Source of the DNA: Epilithonimonas hispanica
Lineage (GTDB): Bacteria; Bacteroidota; Bacteroidia; Flavobacteriales; Weeksellaceae
Direction of reading: 5' to 3'
Length of the DNA stretch: 64,000 bases
Assembly (NCBI RefSeq): GCF_003385395.1
Contig: NZ_QNUG01000007.1
Location: forward strand, 1-64,000
Part shown: piece by piece, positions 51,777 through 61,207 of the stretch
How the letters are laid out: each line of letters starts with the position of its first letter
How positions within the stretch are numbered: position 1 is the stretch's first letter
The notes under the pieces: generated by a model
The model's database searches: none
The model's input: only the letters and a program-made list of their open reading frames with translations
What the model was told of the DNA's origin: nothing
Translations under genes and position numbers: made by a program

Positions 51777-53783
51777 TTATTGCATCAATCTCACCACTCT
51801 GTAACCATTATTGATGTAAGCACCATTTGGTTTTGTCCTTACAAACTCGAATTTTGTAGCTAACTGTGTTTGAGATTTACCGATTTGTTTGAAAATTTCT
51901 CCTTTTTTGTTTTCTCTCGTCAGCATATCATTCATCACATCAAAACCGATTACGGCATATTTTGAAGGCGTTTTACAATATTTGCCTTTGTAAGCCGCAA
52001 GAATTTCTTTTTCAAAATCGCCGTCATAATTGATTTTTCTATCCATTAGATAAACCAGACTTGCTTTTGAAAGATCGTCTACATTTTTTTCAAAACTAGG
52101 ACTATAGAACATACTGAACGCTTTTACGCCCTGTGTTTGTTTTCCAAGTGCAATCACTTTTGATGCAAATGCTGCACCTGCCGATTCGTCATCATCAGCC
52201 AAAATCGCAATCACAGGGACCGATTGTCCCGTCATCATATTGTTTTCCAGCTGAATTTCTGATGAGGAATTAACAATAACAACATTAGGTTTTGACAATG
52301 ATTTTTCTAAACCCGCTTTAATTGCATTGGCGTTTGCTTTGGAATTATCTGCAACGATATAGATTTTTTGATCCTGATAAACCTGACCAACTTCTTTCAC
52401 AATTCTGTCTGAATAAACCGAATTCTCTGTTTCGATGATAATCAAATTGCTGTAATCAAAAAGGTCTTCGGAGTTAGCAAATGGTGCAACCACGGGAATC
52501 TTTTTGTCATTCACAAATCGAAGAACTTCAAGAACATTTGATTTGAAAAACGGGCCAACAATCAAATCTGTATTATCTGGATTGATTTGAGAAAGGCTGT
52601 TTTTGAAAGTCGTTTCGTTTCCCGCATCCACAACTTTGATGTCTAGTTTTTGTCCGTTGGTTGCATTCCTTTCAGCAGCTAATTTCGCACCTGTCAAAAA
52701 ATCAATAGACATTGTTCTGTACTTTGCATCGTTGGCATCGTATCCGAAAGGCAACATCAAAACCACGCTCAAAACATCCCCGTTTTTCTTAGAATACGTC
52801 GGATCTTGCTTCTTGATTTTCAAAGTCATCCCGGCTTTCAAACCATCAGAAAGATTTGGATTAAGGCTAATCAACTGGTCAAGCGTAACATTAAATCTGT
52901 TCATAATACTGAACATTGTGTCGCCACTTTGAACCGTATAAGTCACATAATCATCTTCTGAAGAACTCACATTTGAAGATGTTTTCGCAGGCTCAGAAAC
53001 TGTTGTCTGAGTTGTCGTTTTTGTAACCGGAGCCGAAGTTGTATTGCTTTGAGAATTATCTTCAACCTTGATAGAATTAGAAGAACTTGCTGCAGAATCA
53101 TATCCCGAAACTCTGATGGCTTCACCCGGTTTCAAACCTGTGGTTTCCAATCCCGGATTCAAAGCGAATAACTGCTTTTGAGTCAGGTTGAATTGTCTCG
53201 AGATTTTATAATAATTATCTTTTGCCTGAACAACGTATAAACCTTTGTCGGAAGAAGTGGTTTCAGTTTTAGTTACTGTTTTTACTTCCGCAGGTTTTTC
53301 CGTCGTAGTCGTTGTTGTCGTTTGAACAACTGTTGCAGGTGCAGAACCTCCAAATTTCTGAATAGTATCTAATGGCAAAGTAATTTTGTCACCGATTTTC
53401 ATATGAGAATCCAATTCAGGATTCAGTTTTCTAAGGTCTGCCTCAGAAATTTGATACTGTTTTGTAATTCCGTAGATGGTTTGCTTTGGCTGTAAAGTAA
53501 TGGTTCCTGTTTTACCTGTTTTAGCTACAGAAGTTGTAGTAACAGGCGTTGAAGCTGAAGCCGTAGGTTTTGAACTTCCACTTTTTGAAACCACAATTAC
53601 GTCACCAATTTTAAGACCGCCTTCTTTTTTAGAAGGATTCAATTGATACAATTCATCAATCGTGATACCATATTGTTTAGAAATCCCGTAAGGCGTTTCC
53701 TTTGGTGCAACAGTGTGGGTTTTCTGTGCCGAAAGCCCTAAAAAGCCGATAAGTCCTGATAAAATGAAAATCTTTTTAACCAT
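51777..53783 (-). CDS. LysM-repeat protein with PBP1-like domain
   Basis: 668 residues with signal peptide ending near GLSAQK. LysM modules at about 22-66, 98-142, 183-224 and 278-323 (YGISKQYGITIDELYQLNP and similar) bind peptidoglycan. Thr/Ser-rich linkers separate them. The C-terminal about 340 residues resemble type 1 periplasmic binding proteins (LTGAKLAAERN, IVGPFFKSNVLEVLRF). In Bacteroidota this layout is typical of amino-acid ABC/LysM proteins located in the periplasm; ligand unknown. Confidence 0.87.
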   Translation of the reverse strand: MVKKIFILSGLIGFLGLSAQKTHTVAPKETPYGISKQYGITIDELYQLNPSKKEGGLKIGDVIVVSKSGSSKPTASASTPVTTTSVAKTGKTGTITLQPKQTIYGITKQYQISEADLRKLNPELDSHMKIGDKITLPLDTIQKFGGSAPATVVQTTTTTTTEKPAEVKTVTKTETTSSDKGLYVVQAKDNYYKISRQFNLTQKQLFALNPGLETTGLKPGEAIRVSGYDSAASSSNSIKVEDNSQSNTTSAPVTKTTTQTTVSEPAKTSSNVSSSEDDYVTYTVQSGDTMFSIMNRFNVTLDQLISLNPNLSDGLKAGMTLKIKKQDPTYSKKNGDVLSVVLMLPFGYDANDAKYRTMSIDFLTGAKLAAERNATNGQKLDIKVVDAGNETTFKNSLSQINPDNTDLIVGPFFKSNVLEVLRFVNDKKIPVVAPFANSEDLFDYSNLIIIETENSVYSDRIVKEVGQVYQDQKIYIVADNSKANANAIKAGLEKSLSKPNVVIVNSSSEIQLENNMMTGQSVPVIAILADDDESAGAAFASKVIALGKQTQGVKAFSMFYSPSFEKNVDDLSKASLVYLMDRKINYDGDFEKEILAAYKGKYCKTPSKYAVIGFDVMNDMLTRENKKGEIFKQIGKSQTQLATKFEFVRTKPNGAYINNGYRVVRLMQ

Positions 53784-53801
53784 CCTTTTTTTATATTGCT
53801 A

Positions 53802-53809
53802 CAAAAATA
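53802..53809 (-). promoter_or_regulatory. Putative -7 box of the LysM gene
   Basis: TATTTTTG on the minus strand, 18 bases before the ATG. No clear TTG at standard distance. Confidence 0.4.
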
Positions 53810-53843
53810 ATGCTTTCAGATTAAATGGAAGAACATTTTTGTT

Positions 53844-54116
53844 TCAAAACAAATCGGAATGTGTTCCCGTCCTCAATAAAGTAATGAGACGAACTTCTTC
53901 ATCTTTATCCCATATCAAAAGCCAATCTGGCTGTATATGACATTCCCAAAGTCCATTGTATTTACCGGAAAGTTTATGTGGCTTGAATTTTGGAGGGAGA
54001 TTTCCAGATTTTTCAAGAAGAAGTGCAACATCCTTTAAAAGACTTTCTTTCAAGCCTCTTTTTAAAGCTTTTTTGAAATCTTTTTGAAATTTTCTGGATG
54101 CTACAATTTTATACAT
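53844..54116 (-). CDS. YafQ-family toxin (mRNA interferase)
   Basis: 90 residues of the RelE/ParE superfamily. The YafQ active-site set is complete: His47 (PHKLSG), His60 (ECHIQ), Asp64 (PDWLL) and His86 (TGTHSD), corresponding to His50, His63, Asp67 and His87 of E. coli YafQ. It should cleave mRNA on the ribosome. Its ATG overlaps the antitoxin stop by one base, the usual coupling. Confidence 0.92.
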   Translation of the reverse strand: MYKIVASRKFQKDFKKALKRGLKESLLKDVALLLEKSGNLPPKFKPHKLSGKYNGLWECHIQPDWLLIWDKDEEVRLITLLRTGTHSDLF

Positions 54117-54334
54117 CAGCTTTTGAGTTTTTCAAATAACTCATCAACACTGTCTGCTTTTATAATCCCGACACCCAACCGTACATCCTTTATGACCTTC
54201 TCAGTCTCGGTATTATAGCGTGGTTTTTCATCTTCTGAAATTACAACGCCTTTTTCTTTTTCGGACAGAAGCTTTGCCATTTCAAAAATTAATTTTCCGG
54301 CTTTTGTACGTTTGTTAATAGTAATAGTCGTCAT
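54116..54334 (-). CDS. Antitoxin of the YafQ-type pair
   Basis: 72 residues from the ATG at 54334; an upstream ATG at 54367 would add 11 residues unlike the family. MTTITINKRTKAGKLIFEMAKLL looks like an N-terminal strand-helix, and the acidic C-terminus (ADSVDELFEKLKS) is the likely toxin-binding part. Antitoxins in this position neutralise the toxin and repress the operon. The sequence is not a typical DinJ, so the family is uncertain. Confidence 0.8.
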   Translation of the reverse strand: MTTITINKRTKAGKLIFEMAKLLSEKEKGVVISEDEKPRYNTETEKVIKDVRLGVGIIKADSVDELFEKLKS

Positions 54335-54401
54335 ATTAAAATCTTTTGTTTCACAAATATACAACATTTAAGCACCCGTTTTCTAAATGATATTTTTCAG
54401 A

Positions 54402-55976
54402 TTAAATGGAAGAAATTATCAATTCCGATTTTTGAACATCCATCTGTTGATAACTGTCGGCAATCCATTGTTTGCCAAAATCTGCGTAGAACACGCTGAA
54501 ATTGAATACTCTTTCCTGCCAAGTCCCGCCCGGATGAACTTTCAAAAATAAATTCTGCATCTGATCAAACTTCTCCGATTGTTTTATTTTCTCCGCTTTC
54601 AGAAGGCGTTTTTGCATTCTTTTAAAAGATTTCAATTGCCGTGTTTCTTCTGCTTTTACAAGATTGACAAATGATTTGTCCGTGAGTTCAGCTTTAGCTT
54701 TTATCTCCGAAAAGGAATCAATCAAGTTTTGTTCCTTCTGTTTAAGAAGAGATTTGATTTCGCTGTTGTCTAATATTTTTTGATTGATGACTTCTGCAAA
54801 ATTTCCGAAGAAATCTTTTATACTCAATCCTGCTTTCTCTATTTTTCCCATCGTTTTTTGTTCCAGAAATAACATCGAGTTTCTCGGAATCAAAAGGGGG
54901 AAAGGAAGATTAATGGATTCGAAATAATCTTTGAGTTCTATCCAGTACATAATTTCTGCGTTTCCGCCAACGTAAGCCAGATTCGGCATAATCGTTTCCT
55001 GGTATGCAGGACGAAGAACTGCGTTAGGACTGAATTTCTCTGGATTATTTTCCAACTCTGCTAGAATTTCTTCCTGAGAAAACTTCAAATCGGTGTCTAT
55101 TATGAAGTAATCATCGTTGATTTTCTCGATTCGATTTCTGGTTTCTGTTAGATAAAATAGATTAATTTCTCTCGGATTGACTTGAACTTTGCCATAATTA
55201 TCTTCGAGAAATTGTCTTTGCTTTTTAGTGGTTTCGAAAAGTTGATTGGATAATAATTCTTTTCTGAAAATATCTTTGACCTGATTTTTCAGTTCTTTTT
55301 CATTTCCATCAATTGTCAATAATCCGTAATCCGAAAACAATTGATTCACCAAATATCGAATCGCTTGTGTATGCGTTTTTCCTTTTTGATAAGCTTTTTT
55401 AATCCAAAGAATCAACTCAGTTCCGTAAAGATGATCTTTGAATTCTTTCTCAAACTCCTGAATAAAAAAAGTATCATCGATTTTGATATTTCCAACATCG
55501 CCGCCAGCACTCCCTTTGATTTCGTAATAATGTTCACGCGTTTTGAAATGATTGATTTCATCGAAATCGTGGTCTTCCGTCGCCATCCAAAAAACGGGAA
55601 CAAAATTATGTTCTGGGAAATTGGATTTCAAGAACTCTGCAGTTTTGATGGTCTGCAAAATTTTATAAACAAAAAAAACCGGACCTGTAAACAAGTTTAG
55701 CTGATGCCCAGTTGTAATGGTAAACGTATTCTTATCTTTCAAAGAAAGGAGAAATTCCAATTGTTTCGGAGACATCTGCTCTTCCTGATTCTGAGAAAAA
55801 ATCGTGTTGTAAAGAATTTCTCTTTTGTTATCAGAATAAGAATTTTGTTTTTCTGTAATCTGATTTTTGAAGTTCTCCAAGTCAAAAATTTTTTCTTGAA
55901 ATCCTTCCAGATTTTTTTTCAGAAAGTCTTTTACCAATTTTGGAATGCTGTCTATATTTTCGAAACCGATGGTCAT
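54402..55976 (-). CDS. bshC: Bacillithiol synthase BshC (putative cysteine-adding enzyme)
   Basis: 524 residues from the ATG at 55976 (MTIGFENIDSIPKLVKDFL); the longer frame to 56072 runs into the repeat at 55990-56075. BshC features: FTITTGHQLNLFTGPVFFVYKILQTI, WMATEDHDFDEI and LAYVGGNAEIMYWIEL. It joins cysteine to glucosamine-malate in the last step of bacillithiol synthesis. The C-terminal coiled coil is the dimer region of the family. Confidence 0.93.
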   Translation of the reverse strand: MTIGFENIDSIPKLVKDFLKKNLEGFQEKIFDLENFKNQITEKQNSYSDNKREILYNTIFSQNQEEQMSPKQLEFLLSLKDKNTFTITTGHQLNLFTGPVFFVYKILQTIKTAEFLKSNFPEHNFVPVFWMATEDHDFDEINHFKTREHYYEIKGSAGGDVGNIKIDDTFFIQEFEKEFKDHLYGTELILWIKKAYQKGKTHTQAIRYLVNQLFSDYGLLTIDGNEKELKNQVKDIFRKELLSNQLFETTKKQRQFLEDNYGKVQVNPREINLFYLTETRNRIEKINDDYFIIDTDLKFSQEEILAELENNPEKFSPNAVLRPAYQETIMPNLAYVGGNAEIMYWIELKDYFESINLPFPLLIPRNSMLFLEQKTMGKIEKAGLSIKDFFGNFAEVINQKILDNSEIKSLLKQKEQNLIDSFSEIKAKAELTDKSFVNLVKAEETRQLKSFKRMQKRLLKAEKIKQSEKFDQMQNLFLKVHPGGTWQERVFNFSVFYADFGKQWIADSYQQMDVQKSELIISSI

Positions 55977-55989
55977 TTGGTTGATTCTT

Positions 55990-56075
55990 TTTAAATTTTT
56001 AAACGCAAGGTTCGCAAAGTTTTTTTTAACAACTAACTGTTTTAAGATACGCAAAGGCGTTTCACTCAGCAAAAT
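55990..56075. repeat. Single CGCAAGG-type arm, related to the GxxExxY cassette arms
   Basis: CGCAAGGTTCGCAAAG at 56004-56019, a T run, and ACGCAAAGGCG near 56049-56059. The order GCAAGG, CAAAG, T-run, CAAAGGCG matches the arms at 30456-30530 and 31008-31087. No partner arm and no gene between; a solo remnant upstream of bshC. The rest of the gap to 56258 holds an AT-rich stretch and a short TTCGACAAG repeat. Confidence 0.65.
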
Positions 56076-56189
56076 TTTGATTTATTTACAAATGTTGTTT
56101 TTATACTGTAACTACAGCCCGACTTATCTCACATTTATTTATTTTTTTATCTGAATCGATGAATCTCGTTCCTAGATTTGCGTGGACAT

Positions 56190-56210
56190 TTCGACAAGCT
56201 CAGTGTGACA
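56190..56210. repeat. Short dispersed repeat TTCGACAAGCTCAG..TGACA
   Basis: 21 bases nearly identical to 11559-11579 (differs at two positions). Located between bshC and the porin gene. Confidence 0.6.
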
Positions 56211-56258
56211 AATTTTGACTGGAAGGCGGATAAAGCTGCCATAATTATTCTCACAAAA

Positions 56259-58184
56259 TTAGTGGAAAAGATACCAAACTACGCCCAAATTCAATCGAAA
56301 ATCATAAATAGGGTAATTTGGTGCCGTGAACGACTTGTTTTGCATAAAAGTCTGATTGATATGCTGACCTTCTACATAAAAGAACATTCTTTTCACTTTC
56401 ATATTAATATAAATATCCGCAATCGGTTGTCCACCAATTGAATACGCGTTTGTTCCAGGTAAAATATATTCATTAAGAATTGGTGAATATTCCCTTGAAG
56501 CAAACTTGGTGAAGTAATATAATTTAACACCTGCTTGGATTTCTGCTGCTTTTTTGAATGCCGGAGCTTGATAATATAAATTAACCCGACCAATGAAATC
56601 TGGCATCGGTAGAAGATTATCATTCGTCAAAGCTTTTTGAAATAATACTCTTCCGTTCAAATGAAATCTACTATAGTTAGCGGTTGCTTCACCACCAATC
56701 TGAGAAATATTGAGCGAAGATGAACTCTGCCGTGGCTTAGCTGAATTATCAAAATAAGTGTAATTATCGATCCTGTAATAATCTACAAACAATTGTGTGT
56801 TGAACCATTTTGCCAATTTCAAAGTTCCACCGATTTGGGTTACGGCTTCGTTATTTGGATTTTGCAGATAATAGTTATAATTGAGATAATGCGAAGAATT
56901 CACTAGATAATTGAAACTCGGGTAAGCTGACTGAAAATTAACTCGTCCTTCTAGCAAATAATCTTTGATTGGTTCAAAAACTAACTGATTGGTTGTTTTG
57001 ATGTAATCTCCAAATTCGGAACCTTTGGAAATTTCTAAGAAAGATTTCAGTTGGATTTTGTCTAATAATTTGATTTGTAAATTACCAACCGCTCCAATTC
57101 TCTGCTCTTTGAACGAACCAGGAATTCCTAAAATTGGATAAGCATTTTTGTTACCAAAATTCAATGACTGATGACGAAATCCTGCATCTAGCTTAAATTT
57201 TTCGTTATCCCAAACTAGACTAATTGTGTTACTTAGATTATTGGATACTTTTTTGCTTCCAAGAGGAAATCCTGTGATATCTGCACCTCCAAAGAAATCT
57301 ACATTTGTTGATGTTTCCGAGAAATAATATTTGTTACCTTGATGAAAAATTGTATGCCTTAGCTTAAAAGGATATTTTGCTGGGTCAAAAGGAGAAAATT
57401 CTTGACTGAAATAATACCGCCTATAACCATACCTAGATTCTACTCCGGACAAGTTGGTTTCAACGTTTTGTCTATTGTTTAAGTCGGAATCACCACTAAG
57501 GAAGGCATCGATATCTGCCACTCCACCATTTTCTTGATTGTTGACATTCTGATGGATATAATGTGCATAAGCCTCATATTTTCCATTTTTAGAAGTATAA
57601 TGACCGCTGAAAATTGTATTATTACTAGATGCTAAACTATTAGTATAAAGACCTTGCGATCTAAGTCCCATATACTCTATAGCAAAGTTGAAATTCTTCC
57701 CAACATTTTGCGTATAAGTTGTTTGGAGCTGCCCGCCATTTTTCATAGCATTATTATAGAAGAATGTCGTGGTTGGGGTTTTTACATCATAATAATTGAT
57801 ATCATTTTCACCTATGATGTAAAAGGATTTGTTTTCAGGAAGAAGACTTAAATTTTGTTCGGTATTTTTTTCATACATCAGATTTTGGAATCCGGAGCCA
57901 ATGTTAGATGACTGAATTTTTCCAAAATTATCTTGCTTATTATATTGAGTTACCACATAAGACCTCTCAATTGTAAATGTTGTATCGTAGATTTTCTTTT
58001 CAGAAAATCTTTTTTTCACTTGGTAATCATTGATTGTAGGCTTATAAATCTCCAATGAATCTTTTTCTCCCGAATCTACTTTAATTGTATCGGAGGAAAT
58101 TTTATTGAAGTCAGTTTTGTTTATCTGTTGTCCATTAATAAAAATATTAAAAATGAATGACAGGAATAATAAATATTTCATCAA
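56259..58184 (-). CDS. Putative outer-membrane porin
   Basis: 641 residues with signal peptide (cleavage near INGQQI, residue 19). The body is rich in alternating aromatic and polar strands, with tracts such as FFYNNAMKNGGQLQTTYTQNVGKNFNF and a C-terminal strand ending in Phe-His near YDFRLNLGVVWYL, the layout of Bacteroidota putative porins (PF14121). Substrate unknown. A TATTTTTG box lies 14 bases upstream. Confidence 0.8.
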   Translation of the reverse strand: MMKYLLFLSFIFNIFINGQQINKTDFNKISSDTIKVDSGEKDSLEIYKPTINDYQVKKRFSEKKIYDTTFTIERSYVVTQYNKQDNFGKIQSSNIGSGFQNLMYEKNTEQNLSLLPENKSFYIIGENDINYYDVKTPTTTFFYNNAMKNGGQLQTTYTQNVGKNFNFAIEYMGLRSQGLYTNSLASSNNTIFSGHYTSKNGKYEAYAHYIHQNVNNQENGGVADIDAFLSGDSDLNNRQNVETNLSGVESRYGYRRYYFSQEFSPFDPAKYPFKLRHTIFHQGNKYYFSETSTNVDFFGGADITGFPLGSKKVSNNLSNTISLVWDNEKFKLDAGFRHQSLNFGNKNAYPILGIPGSFKEQRIGAVGNLQIKLLDKIQLKSFLEISKGSEFGDYIKTTNQLVFEPIKDYLLEGRVNFQSAYPSFNYLVNSSHYLNYNYYLQNPNNEAVTQIGGTLKLAKWFNTQLFVDYYRIDNYTYFDNSAKPRQSSSSLNISQIGGEATANYSRFHLNGRVLFQKALTNDNLLPMPDFIGRVNLYYQAPAFKKAAEIQAGVKLYYFTKFASREYSPILNEYILPGTNAYSIGGQPIADIYINMKVKRMFFYVEGQHINQTFMQNKSFTAPNYPIYDFRLNLGVVWYLFH

Positions 58185-58197
58185 GGAAATTTGTCTA

Positions 58198-58205
58198 CAA
58201 AAATA
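58198..58205 (-). promoter_or_regulatory. Putative -7 box of the porin gene
   Basis: TATTTTTG on the minus strand, 14 bases before the ATG. -33 box not evident. Confidence 0.4.
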
Positions 58206-58227
58206 CTAATTATACTGAAATAAAAAA

Positions 58228-58244
58228 CCCCGCAAGATGCGGGG
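58228..58244 (-). terminator. Terminator of a lost gene
   Basis: CCCCGCA at 58228-58234 pairs with TGCGGGG at 58238-58244; on the minus strand it is followed by TTTTTTATTT. It lies just after the stop codon of the remnant at 58246-58353. Confidence 0.85.
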
Positions 58245-58245
58245 C

Positions 58246-58353
58246 TTAATTATATAAACTAATGTTGATTATTTTTTGATAACCTTTGCATTTTCCAACA
58301 CTTCCGTCAGCATAAATCGCTTGAGAATTAGAAACATCGAGGTATTGTTTTTC
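58246..58353 (-). pseudogene. 3' remnant of an unrecognised gene
   Basis: 35 codons are open on the minus strand and end with TAA at 58248-58246, one base before the terminator. The reading (AIYADGSVGKCKGYQKI in part) looks like a protein C-terminus, but the frame closes upstream (TAA at 58356-58354) and no start or upstream body is present. A second minus frame over the same bases is also open from an AAGGAGG-like site. The family is not recognised. The rest of 58185-58538 shows nothing else coding. Confidence 0.3.
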
Positions 58354-58495
58354 ACATTATAAAGCCCTCCTTTATACATTTATCCCTTATGAGCAACTTC
58401 AATTTAGAGAATTCACACAATAGCATCAAGTATTTGATTTTTAGCACACTATGAATAGTAAATATAAACAAACGCAAATTGACTAAACAAAAAAA

Positions 58496-58517
58496 AGACC
58501 GTCTTCTAAACGGTCTT
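58496..58517 (-). terminator. Terminator of the T9SS cargo gene
   Basis: AGACCGT at 58496-58502 pairs with ACGGTCT at 58510-58516; on the minus strand eight T follow. Confidence 0.85.
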
Positions 58518-58538
58518 AAAATTCAAATATTGCAAATA

Positions 58539-59504
58539 TTATTTAACAATAATCTTTTTACTAAGTTTAGTTTGCTCTCCAGTAACATTTACAATATAAG
58601 TTCCTGGCACAAGCTTAGAAGTATTTACTTCAACTGAAGTTGCATTAGGAGCTAATTTCAACACTTGCTGCCCTGCAATATTATACACTTCTACACTTGA
58701 AATTTTTGATTCCCCTGAAACATTAAATACTTGATTGCTAACTAGCGTAGGATAAACAGAGAAAGACTTTGCTTTAACATCTACAACAGCCAAATCTCCT
58801 TCACCATACACGAAGTCATCAATATACCACTCACAAGGATCATTTGTACTTGTAGATCCAGTTATAAATAGACTTCCCGTATCAAATTTCCAAAGATCAG
58901 CACCTCCTACAGACAATCCAGGAGCCGTATAATCTGTTTCTATAATTTTTGTCCCGTCTATATATAACGAAACAATTGCGCTGTCCAAATCAAAAACTAC
59001 TTTGTAAGTTGCCCACTGCCCGATTGGGTAGTCAATTGGATTTGATAACGATACAGTTCCTGCATCAGCGTAAAGCGAAACATACATTTTATTGTCATAA
59101 TTACTATCACCAATAAAAGTATTTGTGTTAAAGTTCAATTTAAAAGGCATTGAATCATCACCATAAGCAGCAGGATTTGAAGTATCTTCCATGAATGCCA
59201 TCCATGCCGATTTGTTAGCAGGAACAAGCATTTTCCACTGATATGTATGTACCCCTGTATATACAGTTGGAATTTTCAAGATAACATCTTGCCCATTCAC
59301 ACTAATTGTACCTGATTTTGTTCCACTTGCAGCTTGCGCAGTTGAAACAACTAAATTTTCAGCACCTGATGCTCCAGACCAATTCGACCAATGTCCTCCA
59401 TAATAAGATCCAGCAGAATAGCTTTCAAAATCGTCATTAATAGAAACTTGCGCATTTGTAGCAGCCATTACCATAACGCTTGCTAAAAGATAGATTTTTC
59501 TCAT
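58539..59504 (-). CDS. Secreted protein with type IX (type A) sorting domain
   Basis: 321 residues. A signal peptide ends near TNAQV (residue 19). The middle (about 30-235) is a jelly-roll-like domain (DDFESYSAGSYYGGHWSNW, WKMLVPANKSAWMAFM, WYIDDFVYGEG). The last about 75 residues are a type A sorting domain: SFSVYPTLVSNQVFNV, VEVYNIAGQQVLKL, LVPGTYIVNV and the terminal KLSKKIIVK. It should be exported by the type IX system and surface-attached or released. Its place after a SusC/SusD pair suggests a binding or sugar-related role. Confidence 0.9.
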   Translation of the reverse strand: MRKIYLLASVMVMAATNAQVSINDDFESYSAGSYYGGHWSNWSGASGAENLVVSTAQAASGTKSGTISVNGQDVILKIPTVYTGVHTYQWKMLVPANKSAWMAFMEDTSNPAAYGDDSMPFKLNFNTNTFIGDSNYDNKMYVSLYADAGTVSLSNPIDYPIGQWATYKVVFDLDSAIVSLYIDGTKIIETDYTAPGLSVGGADLWKFDTGSLFITGSTSTNDPCEWYIDDFVYGEGDLAVVDVKAKSFSVYPTLVSNQVFNVSGESKISSVEVYNIAGQQVLKLAPNATSVEVNTSKLVPGTYIVNVTGEQTKLSKKIIVK

Positions 59505-59708
59505 ATTAATAAATTTATTTTTTTTAAATTTTGTCTAATTTACATTTTATTTTTAAATATTCAAAAAATAAAATGCAAAATACTAATGAATTACAATTTG
59601 TTAAGACATAATCTTAAATTCTTCACATTTATAATACTCACTTAAAATATTAATTTTCTAAGATGAATAAATACACTCCTGAATATTTGTCTTTCAAATT
59701 AATTAAAG

Positions 59709-59730
59709 GCTGCCTCAATAATGAGGCAGC
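59709..59730 (-). terminator. Terminator after the susD-like gene
   Basis: GCTGCCTC at 59709-59716 pairs perfectly with GAGGCAGC at 59723-59730. It separates the susCD pair from the T9SS cargo gene. The remaining gap (59505-59706) is AT-rich with nothing recognisable. Confidence 0.75.
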
Positions 59731-59739
59731 TTAGGATGA

Positions 59740-61197
59740 TTACCATCCAGGGTATTGTTTCATATTTTGATTAATATTCATTTCTCTCAAAGGCATTGGA
59801 ATTACAAATAATTTATCATTTCCTGGAACTTCGCAGACAATGCTGTAGCAATTTGAAGTTTTGGAAAATCCTAAATTATTTCTTTTCAAATCGAAAAACC
59901 TTTGTCCTTCAGCGAAAAATTCTTTCCTTCTTTCTGTTAGTATGTTTTCTAAACTTCCAGAAGTATATGTTGTTCCACCCCTTTCTGAAGCAAAGGCATT
60001 CAATTCTATAAGTGCTGCTGGTAGATTACCCAACTTATTGAGTGCTTCCGCTTTATTCAAATAAGCTTCCGACATCCTTAGAACCTTTACATTCTGTGTA
60101 AAGTTACCTTCGGATGTTGCTCTAATATATTTTTTAGTCCACACACCTCTTGGTTCGTCTTGAGTTGGAATAGTTGATCCAGTAGCAAGAAACAATTCTT
60201 TTCTTACGTCACTTGCTGGAAAAGCATCATAAAAACTTTTTTGAAATAAAAATCTTTTTTTACCTCCGTTGCTCGCATAAAAAACCGAGAGAGAATTGTT
60301 GACACCTGTATTTTCTCCAACTGCAGAGTTCATATTGATCTCCCATACCGTTTCGGGTTGATTTTCGCTCTCACCTATAGTAGGCGATGTGAAGTAAGTC
60401 ACATAATCTGCTTTGGAGACAAATTTAAATTTGCTACTTGACGAGGCCGCAGAATTGATTACCAAATTGGCATAATCAAGTGCTTTCTGGTAATCTCCAG
60501 CTGCACCACGAGTAAGGTAAACTCTGGACAACAATAACCTTGCAGCAGTAGGACTCAAATGGCCTTTGTTCGTTGGCGCTTCCTTTGTCATAATGCTAAG
60601 GGCAGTAGTCAAATCAGAAATAATTACATCATAAACTTCTGCTACAGTAGCTCTAGGCAATTGGCTATCCGCATTATAATTTCCAAGATTTAATGGTATA
60701 CCATACTCTAGATTTGTTCCAGAAGTTGGATTAGGAGAATAGAAATTAAGGGCATAGAAATATCCTAATGCTCTTGCAATTCTTGCTTCACCTTTGTAAT
60801 TGAGTACAGCAGGCGTTTCTTTTAACGAGGTATCATTAATCACCGCATTGGCTAAAACGATACCATCATAAAATTCGTCTAACATTCCAAAATCTGATAT
60901 ATCCGCAGACCAATTTAAAAACCCTGTTGTTCTGTACGCTACATCCGTGTTTTGTGAAGTAATGAAAACATTGTCAGAAATCAAATCTCCAAATACCAAA
61001 ACATCAGTTCCAAAGCCTGCTGCGGTAGAATACTGATCATATATTCCATTGACCAAGAATTCCATATCTGACTCAGTAGCTAATGGGGTATTAAGTGGGA
61101 ATTGATCTACAGGCATCTCATTCAATCTTTCCTCGCTACAAGAAGACAAAGTTAGAGCACCTACTAATATGCTTATAAATATTTTTTCTAATTTCAT
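59740..61197 (-). CDS. RagB/SusD-family outer-membrane lipoprotein
   Basis: 485 residues. Lipobox LTLSSC gives Cys20. SusD features: an N-terminal NEMPVDQFPLNTP segment, TPR-like helices with RIARALGYFYALNFYS and LLLSRVYLTRGAAGDYQKAL, and the C-terminal ILTERRKEFFAEGQRFFDLKR. It covers the SusC channel and captures ligand. It begins 10 bp after the susC-like gene. The ligand is unknown: no glycoside hydrolase is nearby, so a peptide or glycan is equally possible. Confidence 0.95.
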   Translation of the reverse strand: MKLEKIFISILVGALTLSSCSEERLNEMPVDQFPLNTPLATESDMEFLVNGIYDQYSTAAGFGTDVLVFGDLISDNVFITSQNTDVAYRTTGFLNWSADISDFGMLDEFYDGIVLANAVINDTSLKETPAVLNYKGEARIARALGYFYALNFYSPNPTSGTNLEYGIPLNLGNYNADSQLPRATVAEVYDVIISDLTTALSIMTKEAPTNKGHLSPTAARLLLSRVYLTRGAAGDYQKALDYANLVINSAASSSSKFKFVSKADYVTYFTSPTIGESENQPETVWEINMNSAVGENTGVNNSLSVFYASNGGKKRFLFQKSFYDAFPASDVRKELFLATGSTIPTQDEPRGVWTKKYIRATSEGNFTQNVKVLRMSEAYLNKAEALNKLGNLPAALIELNAFASERGGTTYTSGSLENILTERRKEFFAEGQRFFDLKRNNLGFSKTSNCYSIVCEVPGNDKLFVIPMPLREMNINQNMKQYPGW

Positions 61198-61207
61198 AAT
61201 ACTAATT

